Shown: in pieces, positions 11,321 through 22,069 of the stretch
How the letters are laid out: each line of letters begins with the position of its first letter
Position numbering within the stretch: position 1 is the stretch's first letter
Assembly: GCA_030533445.1 (NCBI GenBank)
Contig: CM060064.1
Coordinates: 2,397,416 to 2,461,415, forward strand
Reading direction: 5' to 3'
DNA length: 64,000 bases
DNA from: Cyprinodon diabolis
Lineage: Eukaryota; Chordata; Actinopteri; Cyprinodontiformes; Cyprinodontidae
Notes under the pieces: model-generated
Database searches by the model: none
The model's input: only the letters and a program-made list of their open reading frames with translations
What the model was told of the DNA's origin: nothing
Translations under genes and position numbers: made by a program

Positions 11321-11692
11321 CTGTTCATGTTTTGATAGGAAGGAAGAAAAAACAACAGAAAATGACACCAGAGGAAACTGGATATTCAGCAAAAAAACCA
11401 TCAGGAAGTGTGAGACACGTGACGACCACGAGACAACAGGTGCTATCTTTAAAGACTACATGTCCCATACAACAATTTAGACAAGGTCACAGAAGGTTCA
11501 GTGGTAAACTGATGGGCTGCAGACAACTGGATGAAAAGAAGACTGTCCAAAAAAATCCTCATAATAAAATTAAATCAGTGGATAAGTCTCCTGTAGGAAG
11601 ATGATTCAAGACTTTCTACCAGAAGATGCATAACGCCAACGTCATAATATAAGGCGAGCATGCAGCAGTGGGTGGAGAGAGGTGCAGCTCAC
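11321..11692. other. intron between exons t and u, nothing recognised
   Basis: 372 bp of A-rich sequence with no repeat family or ORF that I can support. Confidence 0.5.
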
Positions 11693-11830
11693 CTGAATCT
11701 TACAGTTGACAAACAGCTCCTCCACTGTCTTCCTGTCCCTCTCATGAAGGCCTGCGTGGTGCATGCCGATCCCAAAGGCCAGGGTCAGCTTCAGGTTGGA
11801 GTCCCTCACAGTGGCGATGATGGCCTCTAT
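11693..11830 (-). CDS. ascc3: ascc3 exon t: RecA2, cassette 2 (GIGMHHAGL)
   Basis: 46 codons, phase 0/0, acceptor cctgcag, donor CAG|gtgagc. It encodes IEAIIATVRDSNLKLTLAFG, then IGMHHAGLHERDRKTVEELF, ending NCKIQ. The GIGMHHAGL motif is conserved in Ski2-like helicases. Confidence 0.95.
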
Positions 11831-11944
11831 CTGCAGGCCGACCACAGCCAAAGGACACGTCAGACACACAGCAACATGAGGAGGACACGTTATGGTAGGA
11901 CTGCTGGGGTCAGAGCAGGATGTGTCCATCATGGAGTTCAGTCT

Positions 11945-12052
11945 GCAGCATTTACGACGGTTTACTGAATCTCAAACATGCTTGATTTTCCCGACCTTAT
12001 GATTCCCGATTGGGAGGTGGTCATGAGAGGCTAATCGCCCCTTGTTACCCAG
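11945..12052. repeat. dispersed repeat shared with 1130-1245
   Basis: It contains ACGACGGTTTACTGAAT..., ...GATTCCCGATTGGGAGGTGG and AGGCTAATCGCCCCTTGTTA, closely matching the segment at 1130-1245 in the same orientation. Probably part of a Harbinger-type non-autonomous element. Confidence 0.7.
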
Positions 12053-12466
12053 GAATCTAATTCCCATACAAGCAGGTCTCAAGTCCCAAGTATCAGCAAT
12101 CGAGTCTCAAGCAAGTCCTGAGTCATTTGGAAGGAGGATCAAGCAAGTCATTTTATTTTAAAATATCTGTTTTTCACTAAAACCATTATACAGTCAATAT
12201 TTCTTGTTGATATCAGCTGAATTGGATCAACATGAATGATTTTTTTATTTTTATTTGTAAAAATAGCTTTAACGTATGTTGAAAAGAATCAGTAAAGAAA
12301 AAATTTGAATGTGCTTAATTCAACAAGTGAGTGATGCACTGGAGCAGAATGGCAACAATCTCACAGTATATGTGAAAGATAAAACATATTAACAATTTGG
12401 CGGGGGGTGGGGGGGTGCTATGTGTGCCTAAGAGAACATCAAAATATCTTGTTGGGAGCCACTGCA

Positions 12467-13718
12467 CTACGGTGACCAGACGTCCCTGATTTGCAGGGAC
12501 AGTCCCCGTTTAGACCACCTGTTTGCCGCTAAAGTCGTCCCCTGAAATGTCTCCTATTTTAATATTTTATGAATGAGGGGGAAATGATGTGTGTAGATTG
12601 TAATTACCGTAGAAAGAGGGCATGAGCACGCTGCGCGCAAAAACAGCTGTTAGCTAGCTGGTTGGCAGCCGTTAACGAATACATGAGGAGCCGAGCGTGA
12701 CGCTTCTAAAAAGGACAAGGAAGTTCGTTAATGCAACCGGTCGCCGCTGCCCTGTGTTATGGCGAGTGTGGTAATCGGTTGATTGGGCTGATCATTGTGA
12801 TTAATGTTTGGTTTTAAGTCAGGTTAATAAAAAAAGGGCTTTGATGTATTTGTTTTACTAAAGATGAGGACCAGAAATGTAACATAAACTATCAGCAAAC
12901 AGTCAGACAGACCATTGGCTGCAACTGCAGGAGGAAATAGACTCAGATCAAATGTTTTTAAGAATGATAGAAAACTCCTTATAAAGAGCTAATCTGGTTC
13001 TGTGGTTCTCCAGGGATCAACAAGGATTCATCTGAAGATGTTTTTAGATCTGATCGGTGACCGTTACTTTATATCCTCAGATAGTTAGTTATTGTAAGTA
13101 GAGTTATAAGTCGTTTTGCTGTTTTATGGTTGTGATTTATGAGCGTAAACTTCCAGGCTTAAGTCTACTTTTCTACCACTCAGTTTAGATAAATGAAAGT
13201 TCCTCATTATCAGAAATAACAGGCAGTAAAAGGAAAACTGAGACAAGATCTGCATGATCTGAGAATGATGGAGGATGAGATAACCACCTGTTTTTTTTAT
13301 GTTCATTTATTAGGTCTTTACTTGTAGCTCCACATATTGTGGTGATTATCCTATTTAGTATTTAATCAGTGAGATAACAACAACAACAACAATAACAATA
13401 ATCACCATCATCTAAATGATTATAAAATGTATGATGAGATTATATATGTTTGGAAGGCATTTTGATTGTATTATGTCTGTTTGGAGAGGCAAGAAGACCA
13501 GATGCCACTAATAAACACTATAGATTGATTAATTTTAATAATCTTAGGAAATAGGAGAGGCGCATTCCTGGATTTTACACTTCATTTTTGTTGTTTAAAT
13601 ATGAATTAATATGTAAAAATTATGTATTTTCTATTTTAATTTCAATTATATGTATTTATTTTTATCTATGAGCTGAAAATGTCCCCAGATGGGATTTCAG
13701 AAATCTGGTCAGTTTACG
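12467..13718. mobile_element. hAT-like element, decayed
   Basis: The left end ACGGTGACCAGACGTCCC and the right end (reverse complement GTAAACTGACCAGATTTCTG) are imperfect inverted repeats around TGACCAGA, with GGGACA repeats just inside. This matches a familiar teleost repeat with GGTGACCAGA ends. No coding sequence survives. A CAA/TAA microsatellite lies within, at about 13374-13402. Confidence 0.45.
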
Positions 13719-14330
13719 TCAAGTTCTAACACCCAGAGTTAGCAAGCTCCCTCCAGCTTGACTGCCATTGGATTTGGATGGATTGGTTAGCATATTATAT
13801 ACCGTTTATAAATACATTGAGCATTAATAATTTCTGAATTTGATAGAAGCCATCAACTGTTATTTTATGATTTTTTTTATTGAAAGCCCAAATTTGTAGA
13901 AATGTGTAGAAGGTAACAGATACAAGAAATGGACAAAGCAGGAAGTGTCTGGAGAGAAAAAGGCATCAGCTGAGGGCTGGGGCGGGGGGGCAGAGAGGAG
14001 CTCTCGGCAGGAGCCTGTCAGTCAAACAGCAGGGAGCAGAACTGCTACACGAGCCAGAACAGCAGGCAGCACAGCACATCAGCAGAACACACAGTCCTCA
14101 TTCAGAACATTCATTTTTACTGTAAAAAAGGGAATCTGTCGAACCAAAGAAGAACTAAAGCCTCCGACTGTTTGAGATGTAGACCTTCCCATTAAAAGCT
14201 TGTTATCTATTAATTAATTCTAGAGAAGAGAAGGTCATGGCTCGGCCTCCATCTGGAAAACAACCAGGCATCAAGTCAAGAGGATCATAGAGACTAAAAA
14301 GGCCTGGTTATCCTCCTGCAGCAGTGCGTC
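13719..14330. other. intron, nothing recognised
   Basis: AT-rich then mixed sequence. A plus-strand ORF at 13945-14175 has low-complexity composition and no recognisable domain, so I do not call it a gene. Confidence 0.5.
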
Positions 14331-14423
14331 GCAGTGAGCTTGTTGCAGATAGTTTTGATTTTGAAGCGTGGTCTGCGCTATGTGATTCCACGCCACAACG
14401 CCAGAGGGCCAATCACGAACTAG

Positions 14424-14677
14424 CTAGGATTGTGAGTGTGGAGGGTGGCGTTTTTCTCTTCCGCTTACACAAACCTGTCCCATGCGTTTTTTCCACTTCC
14501 TAACCGCCTCGGCCGTATCTAGACCCACATTCATCGCCATCTCCTTGATGAATTGCTTCAATATGTGCTGTCTTTGTGGTGTGGAGAACGAGAGTCGTAT
14601 AGATGTGGGTACTTCCTCACTTCTTTGCACACTCGCTTTACTAGCTGGTCCATCTTCACCAGTCGTTTTCCACAATG
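14424..14677 (-). pseudogene. MADF/Myb-like domain relic of a Harbinger-type transposon
   Basis: The minus strand encodes MDQLVKRVCKEVRKYPHLYD then SPHHKDST, and after a frameshift near 14580 continues MAMNVGLDTAEAVRKWKKRM. This follows the MADF pattern (LI..V...P.LYD....YKD...W..IA...G.....RWK). Such proteins accompany Harbinger transposases and help bind DNA. A frameshift and the absence of a transposase make it a relic. Confidence 0.55.
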
Positions 14678-15680
14678 GCGGTCAGACAAACAAAACAAGC
14701 TGGTAAGGAACCAAACAGGAAATACACGTAGTGTAGAGCGGATGTAGATCTGACCAATCAGAGGCCTCCTTTCTCTCCTCCCTGCGACGCTGTCTGCGAC
14801 ACTGTCTGGGGTACACTTGGGGAAGTGTACCAAAGTGTCTATGGAAGGGTTGGGGGGGCATATCTGCATTAACAGCGACACACACACAGACGACCTGGTT
14901 TCTGAGCATAAACCAGGCTGAGGAAACCCACATTTCACTGTTACTGACTGTAGCATCATCCTAAATATTACAGGTTTCGCATCAGTCTGTGTCATTGCAT
15001 GCATCATGAATGGTGGCTCCCAGCAGCATCTAAACAGAGAACAGGGGCAATAAAACCACACATTTCAGTTCCTCAGTGACCAACAAAACCAAAGACGGCA
15101 CTATTTGGAGGAAACAAAAACCTCAGCGGTCAGATGAAAGAAAACACGGATAAAAAACCAAAGAGCAGCTTGTCACTACTGACCGCAGTGAGCACGGTCA
15201 CAAAACGATCTGACCGACCAATCTTTTCTTTAAGCCTCTTTCCTGCTGAAAGTAGCAGGTTAATGCATGATTTTCAAATATGGGTGGACCCGCTAACAAT
15301 CAGCATTTAGCTCCCTTCCCACTGGCAGAAAAAGCTGGTCTTAGTCTTTGGCCGTTTCTCAATTCACAAGACCGTGAGTGTGGACTCATTTCCTCGCCAA
15401 ATATGTTCCTGAGACAAACACAGGAAAGTCTGGAGAACAGGAGAATGCAGCATAAATCTGGGTCAATAGGAACAGCAGCGTACTGACCACACGCTCAGCT
15501 CTTCTTGAGCTGCATTTCATCTCCTGTTATTAATAGTCTCTAGATAATAATAAAGTATTACTTTTTTCATTTAGTGAGGTATTAATAATGAACACAGTCA
15601 GATAAACACAAATCAATTGAAACTTTTGCAAATAAAACAAAAAAATTGCCATCAGAGCCAGCGGCTATGCAGAGAGATGA
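14678..15680. other. intron flank of the 30-bp minisatellite, nothing firm
   Basis: It may include more of the MADF-containing transposon on its left side. No termini, ORFs with domains or RNA genes seen. Confidence 0.4.
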
Positions 15681-17331
15681 CTGCTGCAGACGGGCTAACG
15701 TTAGCCCTGGCTGCTGCAGAAGGACTAACGTTAGCCCTGGCTGCTGCAGACCAACTAACGTCAGCCCTGGCTGCTGCAGACGGGCTAACGTTAGCCCTGG
15801 TTGCTGCAGACGGGCTAACGTTAGCCCTGGTTGCTGCAGACGGACTAACGTTAGCCCTGGCTGCTGCAGACGGACTAACGTCAGCACTGGCTGCTGCAGG
15901 CGGGCTAACGTTAGCCCTGGTTGCTGCAGACGGGCTAACGTTAGCCCTGGTTGCTGCAGACGGACTAACGTCAGCACTGGCTGCTGCAGGCGGGCTAACG
16001 TTAGCCCTGGCTGCTGCAGACGGACTAACGTTAGCACTGGCTGCTGCAGACGGACTAACGTTAGCACTGGCTGCTGCAGACGGACTAACGTTAGCACTGG
16101 CTGCTGCAGACGGACTAACGTTAGCCCTGGCTGCTGCAGACGGACTAACGTTAGCCCTGGCTGCTGCAGACGGACTAGCACTGGCTGCTGCAGACGGACT
16201 AACGTTAGCACTGGCTGCTGCAGACGGACTAACGTTAGCACTGACTGCTGCAGACGGGCTAACGTTAACCCTGGCTGCTGCAGACGGACTAACGTTAGCA
16301 CTGGCTGCTGCAGACGGACTAACGTTAGCCCTGGCTGCTGCAGACCGACTAACGTCAGCACTGGCTGCTGCAGGCGGGCTAACGTTAGCCCTGGCTGCTG
16401 CAGGCGGGCTAACGTTAGCCCTGGCTGCTGCAGACGGACAAACGTCAGCACTAGCTGCTGCAGACCGACTAACGTCAGCACTGGCTGCTGCAGGCGGGCT
16501 AACGTTAGCTCTGGCTGCTGCAGATGGACTAACGTTAGCCCTGGCTGCTGCAGACGGACTAACGTTAGCCCTGGCTGCTGCAGGCGGGCTAACGTTAGCC
16601 CTGGCTGCTGCAGATGGACTAACGTTAGCCCTGGCTGCTGCAGATGGACTAACGTTAGCCCTGGCTGCTGCAGACGGACTAACGTCAGCACTGGCTGCTG
16701 CAGGCGGGCTAACGTTAGCACTGGCTGCTGCAGACGGACTAACGTTAGCACTGGCTGCTGCAGACGGACTAACGTTAGCCCTGGCTGCTGCAGACGGACT
16801 AACGTTAGCCCTGGCTGCTGCAGACGGACTAACGTTAGCACTGGCTGCTGCAGACGGACTAACGTTAGCACTGACTGCTGCAGACGGGCTAACGTTAGCC
16901 CTGGCTGCTGCAGACGGACTAACGTTAGCCCTGGCTGCTGCAGACGGACTAACATTAGCACTGGCTGCTGCAGACGGACTAACGTTAGCCCTGGCTGCTG
17001 CAGACCGACTAACGTCAGCACTGGCTGCTGCAGGCGGGCTAACGTTAGCCCTGGCTGCTGCAGACCGACTAACGTCAGCACTGGCTGCTGCAGGCGGGCT
17101 AACGTTAGCCCTGGCTGCTGCAGACGGACTAACGTCAGCACTAGCTGCTGCAGACCGACTAACGTCAGCACTGGCTGCTGCAGGCGGGCTAACGTTAGCC
17201 CTGGCTGCTGCAGATGGACTAACGTTAGCCCTGGCTGCTGCAGACGGACTAACGTTAGCCCTGGCTGCTGCAGACGGACTAACGTTAGCCCTGGCTGCTG
17301 CAGACGGGCTAACGTTAACCCTGGCTGCCGT
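15681..17331. repeat. 30-bp minisatellite, about 55 copies
   Basis: The unit contains CTGCTGCAGACGGACTAACG followed by TTAGCCCTGG. Variants alternate (CGGGCT/CGGACT, GTTAGC/GTCAGC, CCCTGG/CACTGG). One unit near 16177 has lost 9 bp, keeping the frame. Because 30 is a multiple of 3, long ORFs stay open in at least four frames (ADGLTLALAA, RRTNVSPGCC, LVRLQQPGLT, NVSPSAAARA). These are repeat artefacts, not proteins. Confidence 0.97.
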
Positions 17332-18700
17332 TACCCCCGGAGGTCCACTGGTTGCCACGGTCCTCTCAACATGTCGATTTTTTTTTTTAAATTACGCATG
17401 TAATTGGTAAATGGGCCATAGTGTAGTTTAAAGTATGATTTTCTTGCCTCAAATGATCTTTAAACATAATTATTATACAACATCAACAGAAAAGACAACT
17501 TTTAATTTAATACTCTGAGCTCTGAGCAGCTGTCAATCTTAAGACCTGGCAAGTCTGCCCCGATGCATGCTGGGTAAAGAGGGAGGGGCCAGAACAACAT
17601 CCGGGGACTTTGTCTGTTCTCGGTCAGCTGTTCTTGTGAATTGGAACAGTACTAGGGCTGAGGATGATTATGTTTCACGAGGACGGGAGCACATGAGAAC
17701 GCACAAGTACACAGACAGAAATGGCCATAGACAACTTTTATTTTTGTTTTGTATACACAGATTGCATACAAATCGAAATTTCGTTTATTACAGCTTTTCA
17801 GACAGTGACTTAATAACCCCACAATGGCAGCTGCATGGCCTGTCCCCCCGCTGCTGTGTGTCTAGTGACATCATCACACTGGGTTAGCAGTGATGATGTC
17901 ATCAGTGCGATAGAAATCAGGAAAGTAAACAATGGAGAGCAGCATTGAAGGAAGCCCGGGCGTAGTCAGTGTGCTTTATTGTTTCTCTCCATCATCTGCC
18001 TGTATTCCTCTCACCAGAGCTGCTCCATGTTTATCCAGTGGATAAACATGGAGCAGCTCTGTGTGATTCTGCTTGTTAGATCAGAAGCGACTGGCGCGGT
18101 GTTTTAACGTCCGTACACTGCGTTCAATGGTATCACGTTATACATCGGGTCAATCCGGTTCCAGTGTCCCCACAGCATGCAGATCAGAGCCGAGGAGATT
18201 TTAACGCGGGCTGCTCGCCGAGTCGTTGGATCCGGGTAGACACACATCAAGTGAGCTGTTCCCACTGCTACTAAAAGATGATTGTTCCCGGATTTAAACG
18301 CGTTTTTCGGGGAAAGCAGTATGTGATGGTCACATGGTCAGTAACCCCACATACAATCACTTTTTCACTTAAAATTTTAACACTGTTTGTTTATTTTTAT
18401 TATGACAATATTGGAAGACATTAGTTCCAATTGTAGCACGCACATTTCTTTAACTTTTGCATATTTAGTTTTGTCAAATGCTTAATATTGTTTGTGGTTC
18501 CTTTTCTGGTGTTGTGTGACTAACTTCAACTGGGAGAATGCAAAGGACTCTGGCTGGCACACTCATTGACTGACTAGGTTGTACCATCTGGAGTTCCACT
18601 ATGGGGGGGAAGACCATGGAGTTTACATTTAAATATGCTGCATAATCTTTTCGTTCTTTTGTTTTTGTGATTTTCTCTTTTTTTGTTCTTAGTAATCTAA
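17332..18700. other. intron with palindromes
   Basis: It holds a 12-bp inverted repeat (17866-17877 with 17890-17901, TGACATCATCAC) and the 47-bp palindrome at 18015-18061. These may be inside an unrecognised DNA transposon; I cannot find termini. Confidence 0.4.
18015..18061. repeat. 47-bp perfect palindrome
   Basis: 23-bp arms with one central base (18038). The left arm starts CAGAGCTGCTCCATGTTTAT and the right arm is its exact reverse complement. It would form a cruciform or, in RNA, a very stable hairpin. Confidence 0.9.
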
Positions 18701-18975
18701 GTTTAAACCTTAAGCAAACAATTTAGTTATTTTTGTTAAATTTGTGTAGATGTTCTCCCTATCTCCTCCTCAGTGGGTCAGTCTGGTCTGATCAGCCAGT
18801 GTTGCTTTGTTTGCTGTGTGTCAGGTCAGTTTTGTTTGTTTGTGAGGTTAGTTTGAGGTATTTTTTGCCTTGAGTTAGTCCCTTCATTTGACCTCTTTTA
18901 AGGGCCCTGTAATTATTGTTTGGATTCTCGTTACTTTGGGGAAATAAAACCCATTTTCTAATCACCACTGTGTCC
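18700..18975 (+). repeat. possible LTR or retroelement 3' end
   Basis: T-rich sequence, then CTTTTAAGGGCCCTGTAATT and GAAATAAAACCC, then CACTGTGTCCTCATGC. It resembles the R-U5/polyA end of fish LTR elements. No coding part, no flanking duplication found. Confidence 0.25.
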
Positions 18976-19691
18976 TCATGCTTGGGCGGCTCGATCCCTC
19001 ACAGGGTATTAACATGCTTCACTCTTTTAGCCGTCTCTCTTAATATTCTAGGAGTTAGAAATGTCAAAGACTGAACTTAGACAGCTTTTATTGTCATTGA
19101 GTATATACAGAGTTCACACAAAACATCGGATGATCAGGGTCGGCTCCTCATCTCAGTCCTGCCTGGAGTCTAACCTCTGAGCTGAAAATGAAGCGTCACT
19201 AAAACAGATTCTCTGATTCATCGTACTTCTGTTCCTTGCAGCATCGCAGACACATCCACCCAAAGTAGCTCCTTGCTATCAAAATAGAAAATCCTGTGTT
19301 GGATATATTAATTAGAAATAGAAGAGCGCGCACTAGTTGCCATGGGGAATCTACCTTTCACCAGTCATACCGCTGTGGTCATCACTACAACCAGCAACAA
19401 TTTAAAAATAAACTTCCTCTGATTGAAACAAGAAAACAGCTTGCTGGAATAGAACTGGGATGCCTAGAATGTGTCTATCTCCTTTTCGTTTCTCGCCTTC
19501 TAAGGCCATCGAATCGTCCACAGCATGTGGTGCTGCTGAAGGTGAAAGAGTTTCTTTTGTTGATCATTAGAACGCTGGGACACTGTTCGAGCAGATGTCA
19601 TAAAACCTGAAGCAGGGTGTGCGAATCTAACACCTCCTTCTTTCCCCTGAGCCCCGTGGCTGGAGCGGAGGGGGGGGGGGCGTCCACATAC
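18976..19691. other. intron before exon s, nothing recognised
   Basis: Ordinary intronic sequence. A G-run at 19671-19680 precedes the donor side of exon s. Confidence 0.5.
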
Positions 19692-19834
19692 CTCTCTCTC
19701 ATCCTGGTGCAGCCACTGCTTAGGGTTGTCCTCTGTGGCCAGGTAGGCGATTAGATCCAGAGCCGTTAGACGGGTCTGCCTTCTGGACGACACAAAAATC
19801 AGCACCGGCTTGGCTGGTGAGTGACTGCGGATTG
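19692..19834 (-). CDS. ascc3: ascc3 exon s: RecA2, cassette 2
   Basis: 143 bp, phase 1 in and 0 out, acceptor cttgcag, donor GAG|gtatgt. It encodes [20 protein letters not shown] followed by [31 protein letters not shown] is the motif IV region. The next exon lies across a 7.9-kb intron. Confidence 0.95.
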
Positions 19835-19999
19835 CTGCAAGGAAACATTCACATATATATATATATCAGCCGTCATGATTGAGAGGAAATCCTTCAATTT
19901 CATCACTTAATTAAAAAACAAGCAGATGTCATGGAGTCTGACAAAGAGAGGAACTGCAGGTGACTACATGGAGTCCCGAGTGTGACAGTGAGAACGGAC

Positions 20000-20120
20000 C
20001 TTGGAAGGTCGGCTTGTTCATGCTGGCCATGCGGGGACAGTAGTGCTGTCCTGGGAAACCATGGATGTGAACTTCCAGCGGGACGGGACGCACAGAGGGA
20101 CGGAAGTTAAACATTCCCAC
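20000..20120 (-). CDS. ascc3: ascc3 exon r: start of RecA2, cassette 2
   Basis: 121 bp, phase 0 in and 1 out, acceptor atgacag, donor CAAG|gtccgt. It encodes [20 protein letters not shown], then [20 protein letters not shown]. The [15 protein letters not shown] stretch and FPG.HYCPRM are hallmarks of ASCC3 and Brr2. Confidence 0.95.
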
Positions 20121-20730
20121 CTGTCATACGGATTGAGGGAGGGTGGGGGGTTGCAGAGACAAGAAGGAAGAGAAAGATACATTTAGTGGCAGCAGCTGGA
20201 AACTCGAAGCTCCGTCTGGCTACAGTTTGAACTACAGCGCAGTAGCAGGACAGCGGAGGCCCTTTATTCAGAAAACCCTCCTCTGTTGCCGACAGTGACC
20301 AACATTACACCTGTGGAGCAGAAGAGACATTTAATCTAAAACGAATGGCAAGTTGGTTTAATCACCAGTTCCTCAGCCTGATTGAGACCGGAATGTTTTA
20401 TTTCGGAGACATCATACAGTCTACAAAACAATAACATGCTGAAGGTTGGTGTAAAAGGGACAGATCCTGGCTTTGAAGGAGACGCTGAAATCCTTCAACT
20501 CTATCTCTGTAAGGGCCTTGAGATGACCAATCCCAACCCTAACGATTTACAAATTCAGCGTCGGTTTTCTATCAGAGTGCTGCAGAAAGAAGCAGCAATG
20601 AGACAGAAATTAAATTAAAAATAGAAGGAGAAGTTTCTGCATCAAACCTGAGACATTACCAAGGTGACAGGATGTGACCCTAAGTTCTGCTGTCCGTCCT
20701 CTGGCCTTAAACCTCTCTGGAGTTCAACTG

Positions 20731-21352
20731 TTAAAGTCGTAGAGAAGTGGCTGTTCCAACCGTTTGCAAGACAGTTTGGTTGTGGCCGGTTTGTGGGAAA
20801 CATCTTGCTAACCAGTTAGCATCTTAGTGCTAGCAGGTTCCCAATGGGAAATTCCATTGGGACCAAGTAGCACTAAATTGGTGACTTAGAAACGACGCTG
20901 TCAAGGAACGCTATGGACAGCAGAAACATGCAAGAGGAGGAGAGTTTAGTGTCGGAGGTCGTGGATGAGTCTCCTCCGTCATCCATTTCTTATTTAGAGG
21001 AGGAAAGCGGGGACGAAGATGTTGTGGAAGAGGACGCCAGGGCGGCAGAAGCTTGGTTTGGTGTAGAAGGCTTCCAGCCGTACATGTTTGAGCCCTTGCC
21101 TCGCAACGCTGCCAGTTCTGTTAGCTCTAAAATGTGATTGACAGATGACCATTGATATGATTGGCCAAATTTAGGTGTTCAGGCTGATGTAGAACTAACT
21201 GGCCTGCAGAAGATAACAAATAAAAAAACACAGATTTTAAGACAGATTTTTTTTTTACTTTTGGGAAACTATAGTCTGATAAAGAGAACATTTATATACA
21301 TGTTTAAGCCAGAATGATTTGTCATTTAAATATGACTTCTCTATGAATTTAA
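20731..21352 (+). mobile_element. TTAA-type element with acidic ORF, copy 2 (internally deleted)
   Basis: Left end TTAAAGTCGTAGAGAAG; right end CTTCTCTATGAATTTAA; both are diverged family ends with TTAA. The ORF is cut short by a deletion that joins TCTAAAATG at about 21130, removing the last fifth of the coding sequence and the region behind it. Confidence 0.85.
20913..21137 (+). pseudogene. truncated acidic ORF of TTAA element (copy 2)
   Basis: It matches the 96-aa ORF up to NAASSVSS, then ends KM and a stop because of the deletion. The acidic block and FQPYMFEPL motif remain. Confidence 0.5.
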
Positions 21353-21435
21353 AAAGAACCGCTGTAGGCTGCCCTGCATTTCCTGCAGATTATAATCCGA
21401 TATGATCAGAGCTGATCGGTCAGGCCGAGGCGCAC

Positions 21436-21581
21436 CTGTTGGATTCCCAGCCAGTCAGCCAGGTCCCGAGCGTTGGCCAGAGCCATGGACAGACCCACCA
21501 CTCTGACGCTCTTGGAGGTGTGGGAGGAGATGAAGTTGGTCCTGGAGACAATGACCTCCAACACGGGGCCTCTGTCCTCAC
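21436..21581 (-). CDS. ascc3: ascc3 exon q: motif III, cassette 2
   Basis: 146 bp, phase 1 in and 0 out, acceptor gtgtgcag, donor CAG|gtgcgc. It encodes [20 protein letters not shown] and ends [20 protein letters not shown]. Motif III reads Ser-Met-Ala, where I recall Ser-Thr-Ala in human ASCC3. This is the one unusual residue I see in the helicase motifs. Confidence 0.95.
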
Positions 21582-21689
21582 CTGCACACACACACAGAGG
21601 ACAGCGGGCCGCCTGTTCAGCACACACTCTCCTCCTTTATGTTGGAAAACAGCAGGTTAGCGTGTCGGGCTCAGAAGCAGGCCTCCTAC

Positions 21690-21856
21690 CCAGCAGGTGG
21701 ATCTCATCGATGATGAGAATGGCCACCTTCTGGACGTAGTTCCGGTTCTGCCAGCTCCTGCTCACTCCGTCCCATTTCTCCGGCGTTGTGACGATGAGGT
21801 CAGCTTGTGCTATGGCCCTCATGTCCGGAGTCACGTCCCCCGTCAGCTCCACCACT
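21690..21856 (-). CDS. ascc3: ascc3 exon p: motifs Ib-II (DEIH), cassette 2
   Basis: 167 bp, phase 2 in and 1 out, acceptor gtgtag, donor CTGG|gtagga. It encodes VVELTGDVTPDMRAIAQADL, then IVTTPEKWDGVSR and LIIDEIHLL. DEIH is the form of the DExH box found in the second cassette of ASCC3. Confidence 0.96.
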
Positions 21857-21936
21857 CTACACCCCGACAGAAGAGAGAAGAAGCCGTTAGACATCAGGCC
21901 TGCTCTCCCATCCTGCTGAGGAGCAGAAGGACTTAC

Positions 21937-22022
21937 CTCTTCCCCAGTTTCTCCTCAATCCGGACCTTCCAGTCTTCCATTCTCTCCCTCACCAGAGCCT
22001 TCAAAGGAGCGATGTAGACCAC
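21937..22022 (-). CDS. ascc3: ascc3 exon o: motif Ia, cassette 2
   Basis: 86 bp, phase 0 in and 2 out, acceptor ctttag, donor AG|gtaagt (perfect consensus). It encodes VVYIAPLKALVRERMEDWKV then RIEEKLGK. The APLKALV motif Ia is present. It is too short to be visible in frame-by-frame ORF scans, and was found from the gap between exons n and p. Confidence 0.94.
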
Positions 22023-22069
22023 CTAAAGACCCACAATGATGACAACTAAAGAAGGTTAACGTCTGGTAA

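Noticed and set aside
15617..17410. ORFs of 529-597 aa with ADGLTLALAA or TNVSPGCCRR repeats
   Set aside because: The 30-bp unit length keeps several frames open on both strands at once. There is no domain, no start context and no splice logic; these are minisatellite artefacts.
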